A stretch of 32,979 bases of DNA from Chloroflexota bacterium (GCA_026709625.1 JAPOSR010000012.1:1-32979), one strand, 5' to 3'; numbered from the stretch's first letter, positions 7,264 to 15,671 are shown. Notes: generated by a model not told the origin, from the letters alone. Program-made: numbers and translations.

Positions 7264-7668
7264 TCAGGGCGGCGTTTCGCTTTCGTTTTCACCCTCGCCC
7301 GCCGGCGGGACGAGGACAGCAAAGAGGCGGTCATCCAGACGCTGAATATCGGCTTCCAAGCGTTGAATATCAGTTTCCAGACGCTGGATATCGGCTTTGA
7401 GCCCAGTGCGCACGACCTGGATGTCCGCCTTGAGTTCGGTGCGCACGCTCTGAATGTCGGCTTTGAGCTCGGTGCGAACATTCTGAATGTCCGCCTTGAG
7501 CTCGGTGCGCACGCCGTCGATCTTGGTGTCCAGACGATCACTCAATGTTAGATTGAAGTACACGATCGTGAGAAACAATATGACTGCGCCGACAATCGTC
7601 ACCAGCCCTTCGAGAGACAGCGTACGCGGTATTTTTGGTGTTGGTGGAGGCGCGACTGCTGTGGCCAT
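7264..7668 (-). CDS. Membrane-anchored coiled-coil protein with tandem 11-residue repeats
   Basis: A 134-residue protein. Residues about 20-42 (LEGLVTIVGAVILFLTIVYFNL) form one transmembrane helix. After it come four 11-residue units of the form VRTELKADIQx and then 7-residue units LEADIQR, ending in an acidic, proline-containing tail. The 11-mer/7-mer periodicity predicts a long coiled coil. At DNA level the units are 33 bp at 7384-7515 and 21 bp at 7335-7397, so the coil grew by tandem duplication. The N terminus is Pro/Ala-rich with no signal peptide. ATG 7668 is used; its ribosome binding site is weak. I know no function for it. Similar repeat coils occur in surface, scaffold or mitochondrial DUF1640-like proteins, but that is only resemblance. 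It lies between two plus-strand transport loci. Confidence 0.65.
   Translation of the reverse strand: MATAVAPPPTPKIPRTLSLEGLVTIVGAVILFLTIVYFNLTLSDRLDTKIDGVRTELKADIQNVRTELKADIQSVRTELKADIQVVRTGLKADIQRLETDIQRLEADIQRLDDRLFAVLVPPAGEGENESETPP
7335..7515. repeat. Tandem repeats: three 21-bp and four 33-bp units inside the coiled-coil gene
   Basis: The 33-bp units begin at 7384, 7417, 7450 and 7483, each starting ctgRATRTC and containing the block tYGGTGCG or its near variant. The 21-bp units begin at 7335, 7356 and 7377 (ccagacgctgRatatcggctt pattern); the last overlaps the first 33-bp unit. Such repeats are prone to slippage and copy number may vary between strains. Confidence 0.75.
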
Positions 7669-7782
7669 GTTGCCATCTCATCTTGCTTGCATCATAATGA
7701 TAGCATAGCCTCAGCCAGATTTGCGAGCTATCTCTAGTATGTAATTTGAATCGACGCCAAACACTTTGAGGAGCGCCCACCA

Positions 7783-9252
7783 ATGAAAGCCATTATGGTC
7801 ATGTTTGACTCGCTGAACCGGCGCATGCTGCAGCCTTACGGCGGCGACTGGACGCAAACGCCCAATTTCCAGCGCTTGTCCGAGCGCGCCGCCACCTTCG
7901 ACAATGCCTTCATTGGCAGCATGCCATGTATGCCCGCCCGCCGCGAACTGCACACCGGGCGCTACAATTTTTTGCACCGCAGTTGGGGTCCGCTGGAGCC
8001 ATTTGACGACTCCATGCCACAGATGCTGGACAAGAATGGCGTGCATTCGCATATCGTCACCGACCACCAGCATTATTGGGAAGACGGCGGGGCGACTTAT
8101 CACCAGCGCTATACCACGCACGAATTTGTGCGCGGGCAAGAGGGCGATGCTTGGGTCGGCGATGTGGCGGCTGGCGTCGTGAGCGGCGCGTCTGAACCGA
8201 GCGCGCGCACCCGCCTGCAAGACCAGGTAAACCGTCGTTTCATCACCGACGAGAGCCTGATGCCCCAGGCGCGCACTTTCGGACAAGGCATCGACTTCAT
8301 GCGCCGCAACAGCGCCGCCGACAACTGGTATCTGCAGATCGAAACCTTCGACCCGCACGAGCCTTTTTTCACGCAGCCCGGCTGGAAGGAGCTGTATCCG
8401 CACGATTATGACGGCGAGCCAATGGACTGGCCACCCTATGCCCCGGTCAGCGAACCGCCGGCGCTGGTTGAGCATTATCGCGCGCAATACGCCGCCTTGC
8501 TGAGCATGTGCGACCATTACCTGGGACGCGTGCTTGATGCCATGGACGAACTAGGCTTGTGGGACGACACCATGCTCATCGTCAATACCGACCATGGCTT
8601 TTTGCTGGGCGAACACGACTGGTGGGCGAAGATGCGCATGCCCTGGTACAACGAGCTGGCGAATATCCCGCTTTTCATTTGGGATCCGCGCGCGGGCGTG
8701 GCTGGCGAACGCCGCAGCAGCCTCGTACAGACTATCGACCTGCCCGTCACTCTGCTGGATTATTTCGGAGTCGCGCCCACAGCCGATATGCAGGGAGCGC
8801 CGCTAGGGCAGACGATCGTCGATGACAGCCCGGTGCGCGATGCGGCGCTGTATGGCGTGCACGGCGGGTATATCAACATTACCGATGGCAGCCATGTCTA
8901 TATGCGCGCGCCAAAACATGTCGACAACCAGCCGCTCTTCAATTACACGCTCATGACCACGCACATGCGCCATCCCTTCCCGCCCAGCGAACTGACAAAC
9001 ATGACGGTGGCCGACCCTTTCAGCTTCACCAAAAATTGCCAGACGCTGAAGATCCCCTGCACCGCTCATCCCTTCTGGAAAGACGAGATGCAAACAGCTC
9101 TCTACGATTTGGCGGCGGATCCTGGGCAGCTAGAGCCCCTGCAAGACGCGGCTATGGAAGCGCGAATGGTGAACATGCTGGTGGACGCCATGCGCGCTAG
9201 CGATGCGCCGGCCGAGCAGTATGAAAGGCTGGGCTTGCAGCAGCCTCTATAA
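7783..9252 (+). CDS. Type I sulfatase family protein
   Basis: A 489-residue enzyme of the alkaline-phosphatase/sulfatase superfamily. It starts directly with the first metal-binding strand (KAIMVMFDSLNRRMLQPYG). C49-M-P-A-R53 followed by RELHTGR fits the C-x-P-x-R motif that is converted to formylglycine. NTDHGFLLGEHDWW (D and H near 269-270) gives the second metal site. There is no signal peptide, so action on an imported sulfated molecule in the cytosol is likely. ATG 7783 has GAGGAG about 10 nt before it. It heads a plus-strand run with a CUT2 sugar transporter, kinase and dehydrogenase, suggesting removal of sulfate or phosphate esters from the imported carbohydrate. Phosphonate-monoester hydrolases share this fold, so sulfate specificity is not certain. 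Confidence 0.85.
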   Translation: MKAIMVMFDSLNRRMLQPYGGDWTQTPNFQRLSERAATFDNAFIGSMPCMPARRELHTGRYNFLHRSWGPLEPFDDSMPQMLDKNGVHSHIVTDHQHYWEDGGATYHQRYTTHEFVRGQEGDAWVGDVAAGVVSGASEPSARTRLQDQVNRRFITDESLMPQARTFGQGIDFMRRNSAADNWYLQIETFDPHEPFFTQPGWKELYPHDYDGEPMDWPPYAPVSEPPALVEHYRAQYAALLSMCDHYLGRVLDAMDELGLWDDTMLIVNTDHGFLLGEHDWWAKMRMPWYNELANIPLFIWDPRAGVAGERRSSLVQTIDLPVTLLDYFGVAPTADMQGAPLGQTIVDDSPVRDAALYGVHGGYINITDGSHVYMRAPKHVDNQPLFNYTLMTTHMRHPFPPSELTNMTVADPFSFTKNCQTLKIPCTAHPFWKDEMQTALYDLAADPGQLEPLQDAAMEARMVNMLVDAMRASDAPAEQYERLGLQQPL

Positions 9253-9273
9253 TCGCATCTTTGCGTCTATAAT
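9246..9273 (+). promoter_or_regulatory. Direct repeat of TCTATAAT, tandem -10-like boxes before the CUT2 binding-protein gene
   Basis: TCTATAAT occurs at 9246-9253 (overlapping the sulfatase stop) and again at 9266-9273, exactly 20 bp apart. Each contains a perfect TATAAT. No good -35 lies 17 bp upstream of either. The second box lies 37 nt before ATG 9310, a sensible leader length. Confidence 0.45.
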
Positions 9274-9309
9274 AGGGTTTCGCACATACCCAGCATCTTG
9301 GAGATTCTC

Positions 9310-10227
9310 ATGCGCAAACTCCTGCCGCTCATCGTCCTGCTGCTCGCTATGGGTGGCGCTGCCTTCGCTCAAGACGCGCCAACTATCGCTGTCATGACGC
9401 CTTTCCTCGCCCAGCCCGGCACGCAGTTGATGGTCGAAGCTTTTGAAGCCGCCGCCGCAGACAAAGACTGGCGGGTCAATGTCATTGATACCAGTGAAGA
9501 TATTGCCGCCTTGGTCAGCCGCATGGAAGATGTCGCGCTGCAAGGCGTAGATGCCATCGTGATTAATGTTGACCCCACGCAGATTGAGCCGGGCTTGCAA
9601 GCCGCCGCCGAGGCCGGCATTCCCGTCTTTGGCTTGGATTCAGGCGCGCATCCACTGTTGGCCACCAATGTAACCAGCAATGGCTATGCCATGGCCGCCG
9701 AGACCGCCACCTATGTGGTCGACCGCCTGAACGGCGCGGGGGATGTGGTGATGTTCATCTTCGAGCCCTATCCGCCCGTTCAGAAGCGCGGCGCGATCGC
9801 CCGAGCCATCTTCGAAAACAGTCCTGATATTCGCATTATGGATGCCATCACGCCCAGTTTCGACAATGGTCCGCTGGAAGGCGCGCGCAATGCCATGGAA
9901 GCGCTGCTGCTGGCGCATCCCGAAGCGGGCAGCATTTCGGCGGTTTGGGCGGCTTGGGACGACCCCGCTCTGGGCGCGCTGCAAGCTATCGAAGACGCTG
10001 GGCGCGCCGCCGAAGGCATCGTCATCGTGGGCATAGACGCCACCGACCAGGCGCGTGACGCCATCGCGCGCGGCAGCAATTTTGAAGCGACTGTCGCGCA
10101 AGACTTCATCGGCATGGCGGCGCGGGTGGCTGGCTTGGTCGAGGCGCATCTAGGTGGCATGATGAGCGCGCAGGTCAATCACTATGTGCCAGCGCGTTTG
10201 CTAACCCAAGCCGACCTAATGGGCTAA
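9310..10227 (+). CDS. CUT2-type sugar ABC transporter substrate-binding protein (RbsB-like)
   Basis: A 305-residue periplasmic-binding-protein type I (Peripla_BP_4). A Sec signal peptide (MRKLLPLIVLLLAMGGAAFA) is cut before QDAP; no lipobox Cys is present. The mature part begins TIAVMTPFLAQPG, with VDAIVINVDPTQIEPGLQAAAEAGIPVFGLDSG as the typical inter-strand region and SAVWAAWDDPALGALQAIEDAG and GIVIVGIDATDQARDAI in the second lobe. Such proteins bind pentoses, hexoses or polyols. ATG 9310 is chosen because GGAG (9300-9303) lies 6 nt before it, and the hydrophobic signal starts there. Downstream lie the matching ATPase and permease, so the transporter is complete. The following kinase and ribitol-dehydrogenase-like gene suggest a pentitol or pentose ligand (inference). 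Confidence 0.9.
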   Translation: MRKLLPLIVLLLAMGGAAFAQDAPTIAVMTPFLAQPGTQLMVEAFEAAAADKDWRVNVIDTSEDIAALVSRMEDVALQGVDAIVINVDPTQIEPGLQAAAEAGIPVFGLDSGAHPLLATNVTSNGYAMAAETATYVVDRLNGAGDVVMFIFEPYPPVQKRGAIARAIFENSPDIRIMDAITPSFDNGPLEGARNAMEALLLAHPEAGSISAVWAAWDDPALGALQAIEDAGRAAEGIVIVGIDATDQARDAIARGSNFEATVAQDFIGMAARVAGLVEAHLGGMMSAQVNHYVPARLLTQADLMG

Positions 10228-10236
10228 TCTGGGTCT

Positions 10237-10396
10237 GCTTCTCGTCCTCCTCTCCAAAATGAGGGAGGGGCTTTTAATCTCTGAGTGGCTTCAATAAGCC
10301 AGCTCGCTGGATGTGGCGCTGAAATTTAGTGTCGTAACCGCGTTCTGATTGGCTCTTTTTCCCTCTTTGTGAGGGCAAGGAGCCGGGGAATGGGCG
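10237..10396 (+). repeat. Degenerate copy F of the dispersed intergenic element
   Basis: The gene-free stretch 10228-10412 holds remnants of the repeat: the first stem (cctctccaaaatgagggagggg, 10249-10270) and the second arm (ttccctctttgtgagggcaaggagccgggg, about 10358-10387). Between them are about 85 bp unlike the other copies, with small hairpins such as GGCTT-caat-AAGCC. Confidence 0.5.
10249..10275 (+). terminator. Possible Rho-independent terminator after the binding-protein gene
   Basis: CCTCTCC (10249-10255) pairs with GGGAGGG-type sequence (10264-10270), 7 bp with one wobble, followed by CTTTT. It is stem 1 of the dispersed repeat. As an attenuator it would make more binding protein than ATPase and permease. 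The T-run is short. Confidence 0.4.
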
Positions 10397-10412
10397 ACAG
10401 AGAGGCGCGCCG

Positions 10413-11933
10413 ATGCACATGCAAATCCGCCGCGCCAGCAAAGCCTATGCGGGCACACCGGCGCTGGTTGATGCGGCGCTGGACCTGCATGGCGGCGAGG
10501 CTTTGGGGCTGGTCGGCGAAAATGGCGCTGGCAAATCCACACTCATCAAGCTGCTGGCTGGTTTGGAAGCGCCCGATTCGCTGGACGTTTGTCTGAATGG
10601 CGCGCGCGTGACCATCCCCGACTCGGCTGCGGCGCGGCGGCTGGGACTGCGTTTTATCCACCAGGAATTGGCGATCGTGCCGGCGCTCAACGTGGCGGAA
10701 AACCTCTTTGTCAACAATCCACTGCCGCGCATCGGCGGCGCTTTTGTACACCGGGCGGCGCTGTATCGACTGGCGCGAGCAGCCATGCGGCGGCTGGGCA
10801 TCGACCACATCGACCTGCGTCAGCGCGCTTCACTGCTCAGCCCCGGCGATGCCATGCTGGTCAACATAGCCAGCGCATTCATCGGCGCGGACGACCATCA
10901 GCAGCCGCTCATCTACATCATGGACGAGCCGACCGCTGCGCTGAACCAAGCCGAAGCCGAACGGCTCTACGCGGTCATCGACCGGCTGCGGGCGCGTGGC
11001 TGTGCCTTGCTGGTGGTGACGCACCGCCTGCACGAACTCTTTCGCATTGCCCAGCGCGTGACAGTGATGCGCGACGGCCGGGTGGTCAATACGCGCCAAA
11101 TCGCCACCACCAGCGCTGCCGAACTCATCCACGAGATGACGGGATTGAGCGCCGCTTGCCTGCCCGCCGCCGCCGAAGTAAGCAGCGAGCCGGCCGATGT
11201 CCCGCCCCGGCTGCGCGTGCGCCACTTGCAGACCGATTCGTTATTTGCCGCCAGCTTTGATTTGCGGGCGGGTGAGATCGTCGGTGTGGCTGGCTTGGCG
11301 GGAGCGGGACGATCACAGCTGCTGCAAGCGCTGATGGGCATCGACAAGTTGCAGGCTGGCAGGATCGAGCTGGACGGCGAGGCTTTCCGCAATCCCGCGC
11401 CGGCTGAGAGCTGGAAACGGGGCATCGCCTACCTGCCTGAAGAGCGGCGTTCGCAGGGGCTGCTGCTGGGCGAGCGCATCAGCCACAATATGACATTGCC
11501 GCACCTGGATCGCTTCCGCCGTTGGCTGGCGCTGATCAACCGCGGCGCAGAAGACCGGCGCAGCCAGCAATTGAGCCGCTCGGTGCAGCTGCGCGCCACA
11601 GGCATAGGGCAACGGCTGCGCGAGCTTTCTGGCGGCAACCAACAAAAAGTCATGTTTGCGCGGGCGATCCTGGCTAAGCCGCGATTGGTCTTGCTGGACG
11701 AGCCGACTCGCGGCGTCGATGTGGGCGCAAAGCGCGATATCTATCGGCTCATCAGCGAGTTGGCGGCGGACGGCGCGGGTATCCTGCTCGTGTCATCAGA
11801 GCTGGACGAGCTGCTGGCGCTCTGCGCAAGCATCCTGATCATGCGTGAAGGGCGGCTGGTCGGCGAAGCAGCCACAGCCGACCTGGACGAGCGCGCCCTG
11901 CTGTCGCTGATGTTTGCGGGGGCCGGCTCTTGA
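10413..11933 (+). CDS. CUT2-type sugar ABC transporter ATP-binding protein (RbsA/XylG/MglA-like)
   Basis: A 506-residue tandem ATPase. Domain 1 has Walker A GENGAGKS (35-42), a divergent signature LLSPGDAML near 148 and Walker B IYIMDEPTAAL. Domain 2 has the relaxed P-loop GLAGAGRSQ near 293, YLPEERRSQGLLL, signature ELSGGNQQKV near 407 and Walker B LVLLDEPTRGVDVG. The relaxed second P-loop is normal for RbsA-type proteins; the loss of Gln in the first signature is slightly unusual. It powers sugar uptake with the binding protein at 9310 and permease at 12166. GAGAGG lies 7 nt before ATG 10413; a second ATG is two codons in. The gene ends against copy B of the repeat, which separates it from its permease. 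Confidence 0.92.
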   Translation: MHMQIRRASKAYAGTPALVDAALDLHGGEALGLVGENGAGKSTLIKLLAGLEAPDSLDVCLNGARVTIPDSAAARRLGLRFIHQELAIVPALNVAENLFVNNPLPRIGGAFVHRAALYRLARAAMRRLGIDHIDLRQRASLLSPGDAMLVNIASAFIGADDHQQPLIYIMDEPTAALNQAEAERLYAVIDRLRARGCALLVVTHRLHELFRIAQRVTVMRDGRVVNTRQIATTSAAELIHEMTGLSAACLPAAAEVSSEPADVPPRLRVRHLQTDSLFAASFDLRAGEIVGVAGLAGAGRSQLLQALMGIDKLQAGRIELDGEAFRNPAPAESWKRGIAYLPEERRSQGLLLGERISHNMTLPHLDRFRRWLALINRGAEDRRSQQLSRSVQLRATGIGQRLRELSGGNQQKVMFARAILAKPRLVLLDEPTRGVDVGAKRDIYRLISELAADGAGILLVSSELDELLALCASILIMREGRLVGEAATADLDERALLSLMFAGAGS

Positions 11934-11937
11934 TGCC

Positions 11938-12077
11938 TCGCTCCCACCCCAAACAATGAGCGAGGGGCTACCATGCTGCCGAAGCGCAAGGAAAACTCCC
12001 CTTCCTTCGTTCTGGGGGCAAGGAGCCGGGATGGGGACGAAGCAGCGAGTATCCACAAAAATCGCCACTCCCGAATT
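11938..12077 (+). repeat. MITE-like dispersed element, copy B
   Basis: The stretch from 11938 holds the repeat in the orientation opposite to copy A: ctcccaccccaaac, then ggggctaccatgctgccg, aaggaaaactccccttcc, the second stem around 12005-12034, and an end atccacaaaaatcgccactc ... gaattt at 12050-12077. That end is the reverse complement of the outer end of copies A and E. The left terminal repeat is missing; the ATPase stop codon is there instead. Confidence 0.65.
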
Positions 12078-12165
12078 TGCCCTGCGGCATCATATCAATT
12101 GCCAGATGCGGTACAATCAGGTGGCTGTTTGCCAGCCCTAGCGACCGTCCGCAACCGGGTAGACC

Positions 12166-13182
12166 TTGTCCCAGCGCCCCCATCTGCCTTCTTTCCTGCG
12201 CCGTTATGGCACATTAATCGGCTTTTTGGCGATCGTGGTCTTCTTTTGGACGCAGCGCCCGGCGACATTCATGACTCTGCCCAACTGGGTGAATATCACG
12301 CGCCAGATGAGCATTTTGGGCGTGGTGGCTTTCACCATGACCATCGTGATGGTGACGGGCGACTTCGACCTTAGCGTGGGCGCGCTGGCCAGCCTGGTGG
12401 GGATTGTGGCGGGCAGCGCTTTTCAAAATGGCGCGGGCGTCGGGCAGGCGGTCGCGTTGGCTTTGCTGGTGGGCGTGGCGGGCGGGGCGCTGAATGGGCT
12501 GCTGGTGGCGGGCTTGGGCATCTCGGCATTTGTGGCGAGCTTGGGCACGCTGACGGTCTTCCGCGGCTTGGCGCTGTATACCAGCGGCGGCGCGTCAATC
12601 TATGGTCGGGTTATCCCAACTGAGTTTTCTAGTTTCGGGCGCGGCGCGCTCGTCATTGGCGAGATCACCATCCCCAACTTGACATTGCTGGCGGCGCTGG
12701 CGCTGGCGCTGGTCTTCGTGATTCTCCGCTTCACGATTGCTGGACGGCGCTTGTATGCCATCGGCGGCAACCGGGAAGCGGCGCGTTTTGGCGGCATCCG
12801 CATCGCCCGGCTGCGAATGTTGAGTTTTGTCATCAGCGGCTTGGGCGCGGCTGTGGCTGGTCTGATGCTCTTCAGCCGCCTCGCGACTGCGCACCCCACC
12901 CAGGGCGAAGGCTTGATGCTGCAAGCGATCGCGGCGGTTTTCCTGGGGATGACCATGAACGAAGAAGCGCAGCCCAACGTGCTGGGCACCCTGGTCGGTG
13001 TGTTGATTTTGGGGGTGCTGGCCAACGGCTTGACGCAGATGCAGATCGACACCTACATCCAGCAGATATTGACCGGCGTCATCATCATCCTGGCGGTTAC
13101 ATTGAGCAGCTTGTCGCAGCGGGGTTTGCGCGCGCCGCAGTGGTTGAGGCGTCTGCTGGGAGAGCGGAGCGAGTCGGCATGA
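12166..13182 (+). CDS. CUT2-type sugar ABC transporter permease (RbsC/XylH-like)
   Basis: A 338-residue multi-spanning permease (BPD_transp_2). Helices start at RYGTLIGFLAIVVFFW; the family loop MTIVMVTGDFDLSVGALASLVG and the GLGISAFVASLGTLTVFRGLALYTSGG segment are diagnostic. The cytoplasmic segment RRLYAIGGNREAARFGGI and C-terminal TYIQQILTGVIIILAV complete the pattern. TTG 12166 is the first possible start, because TAG lies two codons upstream in frame. No clear Shine-Dalgarno is present, so expression may be low or depend on coupling. The last codons overlap the kinase gene start (ATGA at 13179-13182). It forms the channel for the sugar captured by the binding protein at 9310. Confidence 0.9.
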   Translation: MSQRPHLPSFLRRYGTLIGFLAIVVFFWTQRPATFMTLPNWVNITRQMSILGVVAFTMTIVMVTGDFDLSVGALASLVGIVAGSAFQNGAGVGQAVALALLVGVAGGALNGLLVAGLGISAFVASLGTLTVFRGLALYTSGGASIYGRVIPTEFSSFGRGALVIGEITIPNLTLLAALALALVFVILRFTIAGRRLYAIGGNREAARFGGIRIARLRMLSFVISGLGAAVAGLMLFSRLATAHPTQGEGLMLQAIAAVFLGMTMNEEAQPNVLGTLVGVLILGVLANGLTQMQIDTYIQQILTGVIIILAVTLSSLSQRGLRAPQWLRRLLGERSESA

Positions 13183-14651
13183 ATGCGCCCTGGTTGGTCT
13201 TTGATATTGGCACGGGCAGCGCCAAAGCCGCGCTCATCCGCGACAGCCGCATCCTCGCTACAGCCAGCGCAGCCTACCCGACCGTGCACGGCGCAGGCGG
13301 CGTTGTCGAGCAGGATGCCGAGCAGTGGTGGGCGGCGGCGCGCAGTTGCTGTCGAGATTTGTCGCCGCGGCGGCTGGCTGGCATCGCGCTGACTGGGCAG
13401 ATGCAGGATGTCGTGCTGCTGGATGAAAGCGGGGAGGTCATACGTCCGGTCATCTTGTACAGCGATACCCGCGCCCGCGCTGAAATCGAACAGATTCACG
13501 CATTCATCAGCCAAACCGAGCTGACTTCTTTGACTGGCGCGCAGCAAACTGCCGGCAGCATCTTGGCAAAGCTGCGCTGGCTGTGTCGGCACGAGCGGCA
13601 GAGCATCGCGCGCGTCGCGCACCTGCTGCTGGGCGGGGCAGACTTCATCGCTGCGCGCCTATGTGGCAGCCGGGCATCCGACAGCACCACAGCCGCTACA
13701 ACAGGTTTGTGGAGGCTGGCGGCGGGCAAATTGCTGGACGCGCCGACGTTGCGCCGGCTGGAGCTGGGCTGGGCGTTGCCTTTGCTGCCGCGGGTCGTGG
13801 CGGGCGGCGCGCAAGTCGGGGCATTGGCGGCGGGCGTGGCGAAGGAACTGGGACTGCCCGCGGACCTGCCGGTGCATCTAGGTCCGGGCGATGCCGGCTC
13901 CGCCACCATCGGCGCGGGCTGCGGCGAGCTTGGACCTGCCTATGCCTATGTCGGCAGCAGCGGCTGGGTGGGCTTCAGCGCGCGAGAAATCGGCGATGCG
14001 GCGGCTGGCGTGATGAGCCTGGCGCACCCCCGACGCGGGCATGTTATCCAGGTAGTGCCCATGATGACCAGCGCCGGCAATCTCAGTTGGCTGCGCGATG
14101 TCTTTGACAGCAGCGACTATGATGACATCATCGCGCAAGGGGTGTCGTGCCCGCCGGGCAAGCTGGTGTTTTTGCCATACCTGCAAGGTGAACGCGCGCC
14201 TTTCAACGATCCGCTGGCGCGCGGCGCATTTGTGGGCATCGCCGCCGATACTGGGCGTCCACAGCTGGTTCGGGCGGTGCTCGAAGGCATCATCTTTGCT
14301 TATCGCCACACGTTATCGGCGCTTTCGCCACAGTTGCCCACGCATCTGACGTTGATCGGCGGCGGGGCGCGCAGCGACAGCTTGAATCAACTTTTCGCCG
14401 ATATCCTGGGGCTGCCTGTGCATCTGCCGCCAGATGTCGAACATGCCGGTTTGCAGGGCGCATGGCAAGCGGCGCAGGTTGCGCGAGGCACAGCCAGCAG
14501 CTTTGTGATATCACCAGCATCACCGCCGCGCATCTTGCAGCCGCAAACCCAGCATCATCCCCATTATGAGCGGCAGTTCCAGCATTATCTGGCCGCCTAT
14601 CAGGCTTTGAAGCCCTTGTTTGCGCAGATGGCTCGGCGAGTCGCGCCATAG
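13179..14651 (+). CDS. FGGY-family carbohydrate kinase (xylulokinase / ribulokinase-like)
   Basis: A 490-residue kinase. Residues 3-15 (APWLVFDIGTGSAKA) are the FGGY phosphate-1 loop; GIALTGQMQDVVLLD and VILYSDTRA are the xylulokinase-type substrate strands. The C-terminal half has GPGDAGSATIGAG, FLPYLQGERAPFNDPLARGAF (FGGY signature region) and LIGGGARSDSLNQLFADILGLPV (adenosine site). Family members phosphorylate xylulose, ribulose, glycerol and similar polyols. ATG 13179 overlaps the permease stop by 4 bp, so transport and kinase are coupled. The next gene resembles ribitol 2-dehydrogenase, whose product is D-ribulose; a D-ribulokinase role would be consistent but is inference. Substrate cannot be read from sequence alone. 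Confidence 0.88.
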   Translation: MNAPWLVFDIGTGSAKAALIRDSRILATASAAYPTVHGAGGVVEQDAEQWWAAARSCCRDLSPRRLAGIALTGQMQDVVLLDESGEVIRPVILYSDTRARAEIEQIHAFISQTELTSLTGAQQTAGSILAKLRWLCRHERQSIARVAHLLLGGADFIAARLCGSRASDSTTAATTGLWRLAAGKLLDAPTLRRLELGWALPLLPRVVAGGAQVGALAAGVAKELGLPADLPVHLGPGDAGSATIGAGCGELGPAYAYVGSSGWVGFSAREIGDAAAGVMSLAHPRRGHVIQVVPMMTSAGNLSWLRDVFDSSDYDDIIAQGVSCPPGKLVFLPYLQGERAPFNDPLARGAFVGIAADTGRPQLVRAVLEGIIFAYRHTLSALSPQLPTHLTLIGGGARSDSLNQLFADILGLPVHLPPDVEHAGLQGAWQAAQVARGTASSFVISPASPPRILQPQTQHHPHYERQFQHYLAAYQALKPLFAQMARRVAP

Positions 14652-14712
14652 CAACCCAGAAAGCGTGAATATCTATTTGACGCAGGTCGAACCAAGTAAT
14701 ACGTCTCTGGAA

Positions 14713-14868
14713 TGCCCATTTGCCCCTCCGCCCCAACCCTCTCCCTGACTGCCTGTGTCTAGGCGGCGGGAAAACGCGGGAGGGGCTTACTTAACATGCT
14801 GCGGAAGCGCAAGGAAAACCCCCTTCCCTCGTTCTGGGAGCAAGGGGCTGGGGATGGGGGCTTTGTTG
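14713..14868 (+). repeat. MITE-like dispersed element, copy C
   Basis: The gap 14652-14936 is largely this repeat, same orientation as copy B: cccctccgccccaaccctc, then ggaggggcttacttaacatg, ctgcggaagcgcaaggaaaa and cccttccctcgttctgggag with caaggggctggggatggggg. A 30-bp non-matching stretch interrupts stem 1. No terminal inverted repeat is found at either end. From 14869 to 14936 I see a TATGCT -10-like hexamer but no good -35. Confidence 0.65.
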
Positions 14869-14936
14869 CGACACCCTTCGCCGAGGGTTAGACTCGTCTA
14901 TGCTGTGAGGCGAGGGATGACTGTCAGGAAACCATT

Positions 14937-15671
14937 ATGAATCAAGCGCTGGCGGGCAAAGTCGTGATCATCACGGGCGCGAGCAGCGGCATCGGCGAGG
15001 CTATGGCGCGGACCTTGGCGGCGGCCGGCTGCAGATTGGTTTTGGCTGCTCGCTCGGTGGACAAGTTGGAGGCGCTGGCTGAGGAGCTGGACTGCGGCGC
15101 GTTGGCGATCGGCGCGGACATGACCGATCCCGCCGCGATCGACAGCATGGTCGCTCGCGCAGTCGCCGCGTTTGGCACAGTCGATGTGCTTTGCGCCAAT
15201 GCCGGCATCTATATCCCCGGTGAATTTGCTGATGGCGATATTGACGAGCTGTCGCGGCTGCTGACTATCAATGTCGAGGCGGTTATGCGCTGCGCCCACG
15301 CTGTCATTCCGCCCATGCGCGCGCAGGGCAGCGGCGATATTGTGGTCACCAGTTCAATCGCCGGCTTCAGCGATATCCATTGGGAGCCCATCTACAGCGC
15401 CAGCAAAAATGCCATCCAGACCTTCGTGCATACCGTGCGGCGGCAGCTGGCCGACAGCGGAATCCGCGTGATGTCCCTGGCGCCGGGGCAGGTCGCAAAC
15501 CCACTCTGGGGTTTTTATGAAGCTGCGGAAATCGAACGGGTATCCAGTGGCGAACGCACGCACCTGACCAGCGCAGACTGCGCCGACGCGCTGGTGTTCA
15601 TGCTCTCGCGCCCCGCGCATGTGACCATCCGCGACCTGGTCATCCTGCCGCAGAATCAAGTCAATGTGTGA
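14937..15671 (+). CDS. Short-chain dehydrogenase, ribitol 2-dehydrogenase-like
   Basis: A 244-residue classical SDR. The NAD(P) loop is GASSGIG (14-20), the NAG motif sits at about 89-91, and catalytic Y153-S-A-S-K157 is intact. Beyond the general family, several stretches resemble ribitol 2-dehydrogenase as I remember the Klebsiella enzyme: NAGIYIPGEFADGD, a WEPIYSASKNAIQTFVHTVRRQ helix and the C-terminal VTIRDLVILP. That enzyme oxidises ribitol to D-ribulose. The upstream CUT2 transporter and FGGY kinase would supply uptake and phosphorylation. ATG 14937 has AGGA about 10 nt before it. Repeat copy C separates it from the kinase, so it may have its own promoter. It converges on the ROK kinase gene. 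Confidence 0.85.
   Translation: MNQALAGKVVIITGASSGIGEAMARTLAAAGCRLVLAARSVDKLEALAEELDCGALAIGADMTDPAAIDSMVARAVAAFGTVDVLCANAGIYIPGEFADGDIDELSRLLTINVEAVMRCAHAVIPPMRAQGSGDIVVTSSIAGFSDIHWEPIYSASKNAIQTFVHTVRRQLADSGIRVMSLAPGQVANPLWGFYEAAEIERVSSGERTHLTSADCADALVFMLSRPAHVTIRDLVILPQNQVNV

Noticed and set aside
6240..7541. 433-residue minus-strand open frame
   Set aside because: It covers the permease genes and the tandem-repeat gene in another frame; composition is low-complexity and no domain is recognisable. GC-rich DNA yields such shadows.
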